From the NCBI GenBank assembly GCA_958510875.1, contig OY294068.1:33460297-33524296 (forward strand): DNA of 64,000 nucleotides, read 5' to 3'. Origin of the DNA: Endomychus coccineus (Eukaryota > Arthropoda > Insecta > Coleoptera > Endomychidae). Both the position numbers and the translations under genes were made by a program. Below are positions 1 through 11,611 of this stretch, piece by piece. The notes beneath the pieces are model-generated. The model made no database searches, was not told where the DNA came from, and saw only the letters and a program-made list of their open reading frames with translations. Position 1 is the stretch's first letter; each line of letters begins with the position of its first letter.

Positions 1-326
1 TTAAATACGTTTCTGTAATGTTTTTTGACGTTTTCAACCTTATCTGATATAGACTCTTTTGAAACAAATCACCTTTGAAATAATTTGAGAGTAACCATGA
101 AATATATGGACTGTATTGTTAGCGTTGTTTATTTTAATAATACGAATTGCACAATAAACATAATCATTAATAATAACAATTCAAACTGAAAACATTGTTA
201 GTTTGGGGCTGTTATTATTAATAGTTAGTTAGTTAATTACTTCTCAATATTTTTACTCTAGTAGTTACATGTTTTTTTTATTAACTGTTTTTAAAATAAA
301 ACGGGGTATCTTTCGTATGTCTTTTT

Positions 327-925
327 TTGTTATATTTTGTTTTAATATTATCATTTTCAAAGAGGTATAATAAAAAATACAGTTCATTACAATTTGATAA
401 TTTCCATGAATTTGCTCGTGGGCTGTTTTCTGTTTTTGGTATTACTTACTTGTGTGATAAAACATTCTGCAAAATGAAGTTCTCAAAGAATATTTATAGA
501 TCTAAGTTAACCGATGAGTATGCTAAATCTCTTTTAATAATTGGTACAAGTAAAATTGGTCCACAAATACAAACTATTGTCAGTGGAAAATCACAATTAC
601 ATAAATCTCATTAGTATTTCATATGTTAATGTTTATATGCTATGTGCTTTTCTTTTATATGTTATAATGTTTATAATATGTTAGTGCGATTCATTTCAAT
701 TATTTGATAGTTATTGTTATTATGCTTAAGTTACATTTTCTGCTTATTCTACTTGTCATTAAGCTTTACCTAGCAAGTAAATAAAGCGGTTATTATCATT
801 CTGTGCCTTTTTATCCAACTCATCATAACAACAATAACAACAATAAGCCATTAGCTCTCGTTGACCGGAGTGATGACACTGGCTGGCCGGATTTCGCCCG
901 CGGGCTTAGTCTAGACTATTTTGAC
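327..925 (+). pseudogene. hAT transposase C-terminal relic (GTF2IRD2/ZBED-like) with 3' tail
   Basis: Positions 327-614 encode the last ~95 residues of a hAT-superfamily transposase. The visible signature is G-I-T-Y-L-C-D-K-T-F-C-K-M-K-F followed by Y-R-S-K-L-T-D-E, which is the hAT C-terminal dimerisation region as found in GTF2IRD2-like transposases. The catalytic part is missing, so this copy is 5'-truncated and dead. After the stop codon comes a GC-rich tail (about 800-925) with GGCCGG and CCCGCGGGC blocks. The same tail recurs at 7970-8080 behind a second copy, which supports assigning both to one family. Family assignment is by recognition; the exact element ends were not found. Confidence 0.75.
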
Positions 926-1169
926 ACGTAGTGCGTGTGTGGGTTAAACAGTCATGACGATTGCGCAGTTCCTATTGGTCGTGTGGATTTGACATTTTGC
1001 ATCGCTTTATTTAAAGTGGTGAAAATAACTGTACAGTTCTTGGGCGCGGCAGCCTCGTTTCAAGTGGTATTTTTGAGATTCATATCCAGTTTTTCAGATG
1101 GAATTATCGTATTCCATTGAACTATAATGACAACAGTGTTTTTCTGGTTATAAATATATAGCACACGCA

Positions 1170-1450
1170 TATATTTTAACCTGCAGAAGTGTTCGAAATT
1201 CTCATTTTAGTATTCAAGTGACGTTATCGATGTGACGTCACTGTTTATTTTGTGTTTTTACTCTGTGGCAAATTATAGGTACTTCCTGTGACAGCCGGTG
1301 TGAGTATAAAACATAGAGTTGTAAAATACATTATGTAGACCATAATTTAAATAAAATTTCAATGTAACATAGAGAATAATTTAACGTTTTTCATTAGTTG
1401 TGGTAACAAAAATGAGGGAAGCCAGTGATCGATTGATCACAGCTTTTCAA
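1170..1450 (+). repeat. Dispersed repeat, copy without MITE
   Basis: This stretch is clearly related to 59750-60370: both start with AACCTGCAGAAGTG, share a GTGACGT-rich block, and end with CATAGAGTTGT and similar AT-rich sequence. The distal copy carries a 309-bp hAT-type MITE that is absent here, so this copy serves as the empty-site relative. No coding capacity or terminal repeat was seen. 1451-2290 holds nothing I recognise. Confidence 0.6.
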
Positions 1451-2289
1451 TTTTATTAATAATCGTAAACCATGAAACAAATTACGTGAATATCATGGGT
1501 GAGGTGACAGAACAAAATTGTATCCAAGTTTATTATAATTGTCTCTTGAGTTGCTTGGTTAGTTCAGTTGATTTGTTAAAGATGCAAACGAAGAATACAC
1601 AGATATTAAATTTGTGCGAGGCTAAACATTTCATAAACTAACAGTACATAATTTTCAACCAGAAGATCACGTGCAACGACTCACATTTTTGTCAATGGCT
1701 TCATCAATAGCAAAGATAAAATGAAAATTTCATTATGGAGACGCTTTATTATTTGGTTTGGACGAAGCTACTTTCACTCGGGATGGCATAAATGATAGCC
1801 TTAAAGAACATGTATGGTCTGTAGAAAATCCACACGCTTTTAAAAGAAGAGGTTATCAGCAAAGGTTCTCTATAATGTATTGAGCGAAGTTAACGTTCAA
1901 CTACTTCCAATTCAAGTCCTTCCGAATCGTTTGGGTGCTTAGGCTTCTTGAATTTATTAGAAAACGATCCAATAGAATTTCCACTTTTTTTTGGTTTTGG
2001 TCTATACTCGTATGTGACTCAATTGTTGCTTGATTATGAAACTCTTATTGAATATGAATTGATCGACATGGTAAAGTGCTATGATGGACTGCGATATCAT
2101 TTGATTTGAATCGTCTGTATTTTTTATCATGTGTGGGGCATTTAAAGCAATTGGTTTACGCAGTGAAGTTGATAACCACAAACAATTAATACAAAGAATA
2201 CTGCATGCATTCAAAATATCAGTTATTCATTAGATAGATTAAATTTTGTTATACCTAGAACATCTTTTCCATTTCCTTCCACTTTTTAC

Positions 2290-4465
2290 AATGTTAAGTC
2301 TAGTACAAATGTAATATCTAGATGTCCGACATTTGTCACGAGACCTATAATTTGCGTTGTATGATGAGATTACGTAATGCGGCTCTTTCAAAATACAAGC
2401 GTACTAAATCTATTGCTGATTTTATAGCATATAAGAATTTGCGCAGTATCGTGACAAAAGTTTGACCATTGATTCCTTAAATATTAAAAGTAATCTCAAA
2501 TTCTTCAAATTGCGAGATCTCTTTACAGTTAAGTACTGCCAACCAGATTAATCATCACTTTGCTTCAGTCAATTCTCCAACGGATAACTGTCAAGATACT
2601 GCCTCAAAATACAGACTAAATAAACTTAATCAGCAAAACCATTTCTCACTTCAGCTCTCAACTATCCATAAAATCAGAGATATTGTCTCGGGTTTGAAAT
2701 CAAATACTCAGGGAAATGATTTTATCTAAGATAAAATGTTAAAATGTGTTTACCAGTTATAGCTCCCTATTAGACACATATTGTGAATTACTGCCTGGAA
2801 GTCGGTTACGTTTATAGAAGTATGGAAACACTCTATCATTAAACCTATCCTCAAAAAGACCAACCTTGAGTCCTTAAATGATTTGCGGCCTATTAGCATC
2901 TACCAGTTATGTCAAAAATTCTAGAAAAAGTTCTAGCGAAACAAGTATATGATTATGTTGTTCAACATAATATTATCCCTAATCATCAATCGGATTTCCT
3001 TAAAGATTTCAGTCCTATTACGGCACTTCTCAAACTTACAGACGATATCATGAATTCACTGGACAAGGGTTGGGTTACTTCTCTAGTCCTCCTTGATTAC
3101 TCAAAGGCCTTTGACAGTATTGACAACGATCTTATGATTGCCAAACTTGAATTGCTCGGCTTAGATCATAGGGCGGTGGGATTCTTCCGCTCTTGTCTGA
3201 ATAATCGATGACAAAGGGTTGAGCTCAACAGTGAATTATCGTACGTTCCAAAGGTAACGTCCGGGGTACCACAGGGGAGGTTATTGTGCCCAATTATACA
3301 TCTCATATATATGTCTTCGACATACAGTCTTCTGTTAAATATGTCAGTATACAGTTTTTTGCTGATGACATTCAGCTGCATCTTTCTTATGACCAATCTA
3401 GATCTTAGGATGCATCTAATTTTACTGATGACGATCTCATGTCATGTACCCAAAAGCTCACAATCTGACTTTGAATCCGAGCAAATGCTGCCATATTATC
3501 TTTGATTCTGGTCTGATGGCTGATGCGGAGGAAGATACTGTTATGCGGCTTAACATTTGGAGCCAGGTTCTGAAAGCTTCAAATAGCGCTAGCAATCTAG
3601 GAGTGATATTTGACGCTTCGAGGAGTATATAACGTTATTGGTTAAAAAGTCCTACTTTGTTCTAAGACAGATATATAGGCATAGAAAGTTTTAAGTTGAG
3701 AAAAATTTTTTGTGAATGTGCAGTGTTATCTATCTTTAACTACTGTTCAGTTTTGTATTTTCCTTGCTTCCTTCAAACTATCAAATATCTTCTTCAAAAA
3801 ATCCAAAATTACTGTTGTAGATTTGTATTTGGTCTTTGTAAATATGACAGAGTATCAAGTAAAACCAACAATCTAGGCTGGCTTAGGATCGAAAATTTGT
3901 TCAGATACCGTATGAGTTCGCTGGTCTTTCGTATACTTCCCACCTCCACTCCCTCTTACCTTAAAAGTAGACTAATATATAGAGGAAGTTTGCATGACAG
4001 TTGCATACGTCATACATACAATTTAGACTTGCTTAAATTTCGTCTTGCTTGGTCAACTAGATGTTTCACCTACAATGCAGTTGAAATATATAATTCTATA
4101 CCCCTGCGTTCAAAACAAGTTCAGAAGGTTTTCTCTTGTTTTCTCTTCTAAATTGACGCTACTGGACTTACAAAAAGAACAGTTGGCTATATATTGCAGT
4201 TTGTGAAGTATTTTTATCTACTATTGCAAAATCTATTTCTTTTTTCTGTAACAATTTTAGATTATTATTCTTTTTTCTTTTTTTTTGGTAGTTTAAAATT
4301 CGATAAGTAAGTTTATACTTTCTTTTAAGTCTTTCTCTTAATTTAATTTTTGTTAGAGGTTAAGTATGAGTAGCTAATGCTAAACTTCGCTTTTCTCTCT
4401 TTTTTCATTGTATTTTCTTTTTACTTTGAACAATATAAAAGCAATTTATTATTATTATTATTATT
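2290..4465 (+). mobile_element. Non-LTR retrotransposon relic (CR1/jockey-like reverse transcriptase)
   Basis: A decayed LINE read across several frames. Residues upstream of the RT (around 2520-2900) are broken by stops and shifts. The best-preserved piece (2909-3211) contains the RT palm motif L-L-D-Y-S-K-A-F-D-S-I. It is followed in another frame by the G-V-P-Q-G block near 3250, and then by a C-terminal region at 3696-4151 with the usual LINE pattern of Y-N-S-I-P-L-R. The element ends in a short (ATT)n run at about 4446-4465, as expected for a LINE 3' tail. At least three frameshifts make it inactive. The clade is uncertain (CR1, Rex or jockey). Confidence 0.8.
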
Positions 4466-4628
4466 TGTTCACAATGTGACTTATTTTTCAATTGTATTTA
4501 TTCCCTTCTCAGTTGCCTATATTAACTTGATTATTTTTTGCCCTATGATTTAGTTAGGTTTGTTGGGCATATATACAAAATAAATAAATAAATAAATGTT
4601 GATGCAGCTTGAAAATGGGTCAACTCAC

Positions 4629-5354
4629 CATTTACTTGAACTTCCACATCTCTCCTGGCGGTATTCCTCTGTCGATTCTGTGCCTGACATGTATAAGTAC
4701 CAGCGTCTTCTTTCCTCTGCGTTTGTTCAACAATAAGGGTACCATTCGCGTAAACTCGCTGTCTTCTGTTAACCGGTAAAATTTGCCCTTCTCGTTCCCA
4801 CGTAATTGTCTCTATTGGAAAACCGGCAACGGGACATTTAATAACCAAACTACTTCCGGCAACACCAATGATTCTTGGCATTTCTCGAATGTACGGAAGA
4901 CCGTACACATTAACACGGGCACTATGCGATAATCGACCGACACTGTTGTGAGCCGTACACGTGTACTCACCACCGTCTTCCGCTTTGATGTTCGTGATGT
5001 TAACGTGACTGATGACGTCGTCTTGAATGGTCACATATTGACCTACTAAGAAACGAGGACTGTCGGGAATATGGAATCCGTCCAAACTCCACAAGAATTG
5101 GGGTGGTGGATTTCCTGAAGCGACGCATTTAAGAGAAACCGTAGGACCTGGTTGAAGAGTTTGCTCCGAAAACCAGTATATGAGCTCTGGACCCGCATCT
5201 CCCATGTCCAATTCGGCTGTTGCCTGTGATTGGTCCCAGTTGTTACTGACGACGCACTGATACATTCCGCGGTCGTCTTTCGTTAGTTGGCGCACTGTTA
5301 ATCTTGGGGGTTCGACCATTACTTCTACTCTATTATCGGGAGCGACTGGTTTAC
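4629..5354 (-). CDS. Dscam: Dscam-family receptor, exon with end of Ig4, Ig5 and Ig6
   Basis: A 726-bp internal exon of a Dscam-like cell-adhesion receptor (surface recognition in neurons and immune cells). The acceptor is CCATAG just above 5354 and the donor is GTGAGT at 4628-4623 on the minus strand. The exon finishes one Ig domain (D-R-G-M-Y-Q-C, then S-Q-A-T-A-E-L). It then encodes two full Ig domains: one with T-L-Q-P-G-P-T-V-S-L-K-C and D-G-G-E-Y-T-C, the next with L-V-I-K-C-P-V-A-G-F-P-I and D-A-G-T-Y-T-C. The V-Y-G-L-P-Y-I-R linker and the V-K-C-P-V-A-G-x-P-I-E motif are hallmarks of insect Dscam proteins. Its first codon is split and joins the upstream exon in phase 1. Ig numbering follows fly Dscam and is inferred; which paralogue (Dscam1-4) was not assigned. 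The gene continues below position 1. Confidence 0.92.
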
Positions 5355-6796
5355 CTATGGAGGAAATATTTCTTTACTAACCAATTCTGAGCATGTAACA
5401 GTCACAACAAAATTAATAATCAAAGAGGATGGTGGGTGACCAGAACGGAAATTTTCAATTTCGCATAGATGGAGCCTTACAGACATGAGATTGGCAGCAT
5501 TGCTGCCATAAGCAGATATAATCCAACGCATAACTTCAATTTTTCAGTACTTTGATTTTTATGTTATAGACTATAAGCCATAATAGCTGATCAATACGGC
5601 TACCGGTGAACAAACAGGTTTATTACCCTTATTTACAGAGAACCGAAATAGATGCCATTTTATTCCAACATGATCTATAATAATAGATTACTGCAATATG
5701 TTTTGCAGGATTTATATGCAAGTTGCGAATAAAGGTCTGCTACAATTGACCCAAGAACTCAGAATTAACACTAAAACCTCACATATTTTGCAATCGCTTT
5801 CGTTCTATGAGGAGAACGTTTATCCTCGTGAACACCAATGTTTATCACAGCATTCCATTTTGAGAGTGTTCTGTTGTCTTTCCTTCACGATTCAAATTTA
5901 CTTTTCTTTCGAAATATATTTAGATTGATACAACATTGAATTATGAAAGATAGCTTACTTTAACAATGATAGGTACACCCAAAATGTTCTCAAATTTGAA
6001 CAATGCATTCTGCCCAGTACTTACTTCGCATATACTTGGTCTTATTGACCACTCTCTAGGTTCGCGAATTTTGTCCATGTCTTGATTTTTCGGTTCCTTC
6101 TAAATTATTTTCACCATGTGATGTTGGAAAAAGTGGAAATCTTGATACGACCGTTTTTACAGTTGGGGACACGACAATCAGTCTTTTATTGCTTTCTAAG
6201 AGGAGTGCTTATTGAACTTACAATAAATCTCCACAACAAACACCACTGCCCGACAACTAAATTAACACAGTTCGCTATATTCTCTCCAAGTAATGGCATA
6301 ATCCAGGGGACTCCAAACTTTCCAGTCTTAGGGCCATACTGTTTACTCCAGTAAGATCCAAGGGACAAAACCATTTCAATTTTACTACCATTATCTATAA
6401 TTTCTAGACTAATTGCCGAGTACGCGCCCTGAGCGAGGATACGCTTGCTAAATACGCTGGTGCAATCACTATTGTGTACTAAGTGTACTTTATTGTTACG
6501 ATCGCAACATTTGACGACACCTGGTGGTCACACGCGAAAATAGGTAGTGGTAACAGATAGCGTTGTTTCGAGAAAGTTCTGGTGTATTCTATTCACTTCC
6601 AGATTACAGTAATTGGAGTATGAGAAGGCTAGCGGCGCGACCGCGAGTCAGTCCACCTAGGGAAGGCGGAGGGAGTGAAACGGTCTGTTGTGAAATAAAG
6701 TATAGCGTATCTCATTAAAACATGTTATGCGTGTTTAAAAGACATTGTTGTAATAGTATTTTGTTTGTCTTGATGTTTTTGTGTGTGATTTACTAG
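5355..6796. other. Intron sequence, nothing recognised
   Basis: Start of the 17.3-kb Dscam intron (5355-22642). I see no conserved coding frame or terminal repeat here. The GC-richer patch at about 6620-6670 probably belongs to the 5' untranslated end of the hAT relic that follows. Confidence 0.5.
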
Positions 6797-8085
6797 TATG
6801 GAAAAGGAGTGAAAAGTAGACAGTAGATGGATCTTTCAATATTTCGTAATTGAGTTCAGTAAGAAAGCACTATGTTTGATTTGCAATGATACCAAAGCCG
6901 TTCTCAAAGAATATAACATTAAACGTCATTATCAAACGAAACATTTTCAAAATAACTCAAAATATACAGGAAGTTTGCTGACAGAAACATTTGAAGCTTT
7001 GAAGCGTGGATTGAAATCGCAGCAGCCTTTGTTTACGGAACTCAATACTGACTAAGAAGCTGCAACTCGTGCCAGCTTTCGTGTGGCACTTGGAATTGTG
7101 AAACGTGAAAAACTATTCACCGATGAACAAATGATCAATGCGTAATTGCAGTAGCCGAATCACCGTGGCTCGGAGGTAAGAAGACATAGCAGAAAATATG
7201 TCATCTCAACTGTCTGACAAAAATGGACATCTTGAGTGGTTTTCTCTGGCCTTGGATGAGTCAACGGATGTGTCAGATACTGCTCAGGTGTTGATTTTTA
7301 TTCGAGGAGTAGATAAAAGGTATGAAGTGTATGAAGAACTTCTTGATATTGATAGTATTTACGGCACGACTAATAGGGAAGATATTTTTAAGGTAGTTGA
7401 AAATGCCATTAATAAAAAGAACCTTCGAAGGAAATACTTGAAATCTATTAGTACTGATGGAGGCAAAAACATATGTGATAAAAATGAAGGAATGGTTGCT
7501 CTTGTGCCAAAGACTGTAGAAATCGAAGCTTTGAGTGCTTTGAAGATGAATTTTGATACTCGTTTCTCAGACTTTAATGGCATTGCGAATGAAATTAAGA
7601 TTTTTCAAAATCCTTTTGATACTGACATTGAAACCATAGCCCAGGAACTTTAAATGGAAATTATTGATTAAAAGTGAAGTGATATAATTAACACATTAAT
7701 ACAGAGCTAAGTTAACCGATGAGCATCTTTAATTTCTTTTAATACTTGGTACAAGTAAAATTGTTCCACAGCTACAACCTATTGTCATTGGAAAATCACA
7801 ATTATATAAATCTCATTAGGATTTTATATGTTATAATGTTTATGATGTTAGTGGGACTCATTCCAATTATTTGTCAGTTATTATGTTTAAGTTGAATTTT
7901 CTGCGTAATATACTTGTCATTAAGCTTTACTCAGCAAGTAAATAAAACCGAGTTATTATCATTCTGTGTCTTTATATCCAACTTATCACAACAAGAATAA
8001 CAACAATAAGCCATTAGCTGTCGCGGGCCGGATTGATGATACTGGTGGGCCGGATTTGGCCCGTGGCCCGTACTTTGGAGACCTA
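6797..8085 (+). pseudogene. hAT transposase relic (GTF2IRD2-like), internally deleted
   Basis: The N-terminal part around 6830-7060 shows a BED-type zinc-finger-like motif C-L-I-C-N-D-T-K-A with K-R-H-Y-Q-T-K-H downstream. After an in-frame stop and frame changes, 7198-7653 encodes F-S-L-A-L-D-E-S-T-D-V-S-D-T-A-Q and S-T-D-G-G-K-N, the conserved catalytic-core stretch of these hAT proteins. The middle is deleted. A C-terminal scrap (about 7700-7819) parallels the relic at 327-614, and the GC-rich tail (7970-8085) repeats the tail at 800-925. Stops and the deletion make it inactive. The left terminal repeat was not identified. Confidence 0.8.
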
Positions 8086-8731
8086 TTGCGGTACTCTGTA
8101 AATACAGGTACTGTAACAAAACCTTACATAGAATGCCACCTATGTTTAATTCGCAACTTTTAAAACTCACTGTTCTCATGTGGCTTGAACAACGGCTGTG
8201 TTAGAAGAGAGTGAATCTTTCAATAATCTGCTCAGAAAATAAGGATGCTCCTGTGCATAAAAGTGGCTTAGGCCATTGACTATAAACTAAAATGATCACA
8301 GTTGTTTACATTAACATACGTCAACTCGTTGCAGAGTATAAAAATGTACATCCAGTAAACCTAAAGGCAAACAGTGTCCTCACCTCCTCTTCTCTTGCCC
8401 ACACCATCACGTTGTTTGACGCAAACACGTTTATTTATATTTATTATAGTCATTGGTTTAGGCCCGTATACTTCGAAAATTTCGAAACTAGACCACAATT
8501 CATTTTTTCTACGGCCATGACACAATACTGCTCTTTCCTAACTGTTTTTGATTAAACAATGAGGTACATTGTATGCCTTCAATTTCATTTCCTCACCTGA
8601 TAACACAATGAAGTCATTGTGTTTCATTGTGTTTTTATTTTACAATTTATCACGTCTCCCATGGAATGTCAAAATTCAAACAACGAATACTGACAGCTCT
8701 GTTAATTAGATTTTTGAACTTGAATCAAACG
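8086..8731. other. Intron sequence, nothing recognised
   Basis: No supported gene. A short stretch near 8605-8635 repeats CATTGTGTT several times, just upstream of the recombinase reading frame. Confidence 0.45.
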
Positions 8732-10028
8732 ATGAGCAGCGAAAGTGACGTAGAACTGACTCCCCCAGAAATTATTGAAGCCGCAAAACAGGCATGTGTC
8801 AATTTAATTCCAGAAATATCAAAAGAAAAATATGTGAAAGCATACAAATCCTTCACAGACTGGCAAAGAGAAAAGGGTAAGTACCGCGTCAAATACAGAA
8901 ACTGTATTTCTTGCATACTTCAATGAACTATCTCAAAAATTGAAATCCTCAACTTTATGGGCGCAATATTCCATGTTAAGGACCATGCTGAATATCAACA
9001 CAACTGTAGACATTGGAAAATATTCGAAACTCAAAGCATTTCTTAAAAGAAAATCAGATGGCTACAGGCCGAAGAAATCTAAAATTTTCTCCACAGATGA
9101 AGTCGACAAGTTCATAAAAAACGCTCCGGATGACATTTATTTACTTGATAAGGTAAATTATTATCTTTTCCGATAAAATTGTTTAGTATTTTATTTTAAT
9201 AATTATTTGAGAAAAATATGTTACTCCAGACGTTATTACTAATACCATTTGTACAAGTATATTATTGTGAAGATGAGTTAGCTCAGTGGTTAGGTGCTCG
9301 CTTCATATTACGAAGGTCGATGGTTCGATTCGCACATCAAGCATTATTTTTTTTTATATTTTTTTTTCATTTTTTAGGTTTTATTAATCATGGGGATTAT
9401 GGGTGCTTCTAGAAGAGACGAACTTTATAGAATGAAAACAACAGATTGTAGAGACTTGGGTTCAGCAGCAGTTCTTATACAAATACCCACTACAAAAACA
9501 AAAGTGCCTAGAAAATTCACAATAACCGGTGTATTTTATGATATTTATAAAAAATACAAAGACCTTCGTCCTGAACACGTTGCACAAAATTATTTTTTCG
9601 TAAATTATCAAAAAGGAAAATGCACAGTACAAAGGGTTGGTCTTAATAAAATTGGTTATACAGGAACAAGAATAGCTAAATTCTTGAAACTTCCAAATCC
9701 TGAGCTTTATACTGGTCAATGCTTCAGACGATCTACAGCAACAATCCTTATAGATGCTGGCGAAGACATCACCTCACTGAAACGACATGGAGGTTGGAAA
9801 TCAACCACGGTTGCAGAAAGTTATATTGACGAGTCTATGAAAAATAAATTTTATGTCGCCAATAAAATAATGAATTCTATTAATGATTCTGAAAACCTAC
9901 CATCTACTTCAAGATCCTATATTTTGGAGCACAAGGAAAATACAAACATGTCATTGCCGTGCCCAGATGCTTCAAATATAACATTTAATCACTGTAACAA
10001 TATAACTGTGAATATTGTTAATAATTAA
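8732..10028 (+). pseudogene. Tyrosine recombinase, Crypton-like, one intron and one frameshift
   Basis: A phage-integrase-type tyrosine recombinase of the kind found in animal Crypton-like elements. Exon 1 (8732-9152) encodes the N-terminal SAM-like DNA-binding domain, but the frame changes by one base near 8877, in a GGGTAAG run. Exon 2 (9378-10028) encodes the catalytic domain. It has the first-arginine region A-S-R-R-D-E-L, the C-F-R-R-S-T-A-T block, the K-R-H-G-G-W motif (second His/Trp) and the candidate nucleophile tyrosine in A-E-S-Y-I-D. The intron has donor AAG|GTAAAT and acceptor TTTTTAG and joins in phase 0. The start is the ATG before S-S-E-S-D. The single frameshift suggests a recent loss or a sequencing error. 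A 3' hairpin follows at 10131-10261. Confidence 0.82.
9272..9339 (+). other. tRNA-like sequence (pseudo-tRNA or SINE head) inside the recombinase intron
   Basis: The stretch has a good internal pol III A box (TAGCTCAGTGG) and B box (GGTTCGATTCG). It can form most of an acceptor stem (GATG with CATC) and an anticodon-like stem CTTC/GAAG. The D and T stems pair badly, and the total is only ~68 nt, so it is not a functional tRNA. A run of ten T residues follows directly. In the host gene this run is part of the polypyrimidine tract of the intron acceptor. Confidence 0.6.
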
Positions 10029-10130
10029 ATTGTATTTTGACATTTTTAATATACCTAATTAAATTCAAAGTTCAAAATTCTGTTGTAAAATCATTTCGCT
10101 AATATATTATGTTATAGCCGTAGAAAAAGT

Positions 10131-10261
10131 ATAGTGTATAACTTGCACGGAATGCTCATTTCCCACTCGTATGATTTGCAGCATTCGCCTACGGCTCATG
10201 CTGCAAACTTCATACTCGTGGGAAATGACTATCATTCCGTGCTAGTTATACAATATACTAT
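10131..10261. repeat. Long imperfect inverted repeat (hairpin) 3' of the recombinase
   Basis: Left arm about 10131-10184 and right arm about 10198-10261, separated by a 13-base loop. Shared blocks include GTATAACT, GCACGGAAT, CATTTCCCAC, GTATGA and GCAGCAT. The arms differ by small indels. It lies about 100 bp after the recombinase stop codon. A recombination site or the 3' terminus of the element is the most likely role (inference). Confidence 0.75.
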
Positions 10262-11593
10262 TATGCATCAATACAATAAACTCTTCCTCTACCCCATTCT
10301 CTAAAACGAATATCCTTACTTTGCAAGCTCTCTTCAAACTCTCATTTTCTTGTTTCATAGTAGTAGTACTTTAACAGTATTTTTATTGGATGAGGGTGTT
10401 TGTTTCTTACTCATAGTATAATTAGCATGTATTCAGATTTTTTCTTGTGTACCTCAGTCTGTACGGTTCTCTAAGTCAAGTGAGATTTTATCAGGTTGAA
10501 GTGGACAAGATGGAACAATATGCTTGATTTTAAAAGTTATTCCAAATGCCAGATTAATATCAAGAAAAACTATAGTATTGTTTACTTTCGAATGCTTCAT
10601 CTATGATTTATGTTATTTGGTGAACCTGCTGCTCTTAGAATGTTCCCGACGGAAGCCAAATTGATGGTTTGATATTTATTCAGTTTTCTGGCGGCGGGTC
10701 AACATTTAATTAGATCTTCATAGACAGAAATATAGTTAGAAGGAATCAAACAATCTGTTCATGATTAGTAGGTATATGGAATAGACGCGCAGCAGCTTTC
10801 ATTATGAATTTACCAAGATAATGAAACTATGAAAAGTTGTATAATACTACTTTGATGCAGCACGTACAAAGTTCGTATTAGGGAATTACACCCCTAGGTG
10901 CTTTGTTTCGTTTTAATCTTAAGTAGGAATATTGTTTCAGTAATTATTATTTACGTTGTATGCCAACATAAATTTTAATTAGATATTAAACTTTACGTAA
11001 CTGTACATAAAAGATACATTACTAGTAATATGCAGACTAATAGATTAATTACAACAACCTTCAACTAAATGCAATTCATATTGTACCTTTTTACGTTTCG
11101 TAATTAAATGAAAGGTGCCAGACTATATCTAATTTATTGACTTCCTAGATAGCTATGTAAGTATATTAAAAGTTGCATTCATGAAATTAACTGTAGCATA
11201 GTAAATCTGTAAAATTTTGTTTATAAATCCCTAGCAAGGCATGTGACGAGCTTGAAACCAAAAAGTTGTAACTCCCGCCTCGGGCATCTTTGAGTACCTA
11301 TATCATGATATTTTTTTGATTTGATTTTCAACGAGAACTGTAGGTTGTAATGAACAATAATTGTAGAACACAATATTCTTTAATCACCATAAGTAATTTA
11401 TCTCAGGCAGTTGATGCGGTATAACCTAAAATGCGAAAAGCAAAGGACCTAAAATGACTGTTCCCTCTTTTCCGATGCGAAATTTTCCTGTTACGCTACA
11501 GTGGAAATTTAAAACCTACCAAATATACTAGCTCTTATTCCTCCTAGGATTGTTACGGAGATATAGGGCTTTCATTTTCTGATATGTACTTTG
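10262..11593. other. Intron sequence, nothing recognised
   Basis: AT-rich, with no conserved reading frame or repeat that I can identify. Confidence 0.5.
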
Positions 11594-11611
11594 GAAATAC
11601 CGGGTAATGAG
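11594..11611. repeat. Direct repeat (target-site duplication) left of LINE copy 1
   Basis: GAAATACCGGGTAATGAG here and again at 12771-12788, with a further copy at 17042-17059 inside unit 2. It brackets the LINE fragment exactly. Confidence 0.8.

Noticed and set aside
9272..9339. A functional tRNA gene.
   Set aside because: D and T stems do not pair properly, the length is short and the anticodon would be unusual; only the promoter boxes are good.
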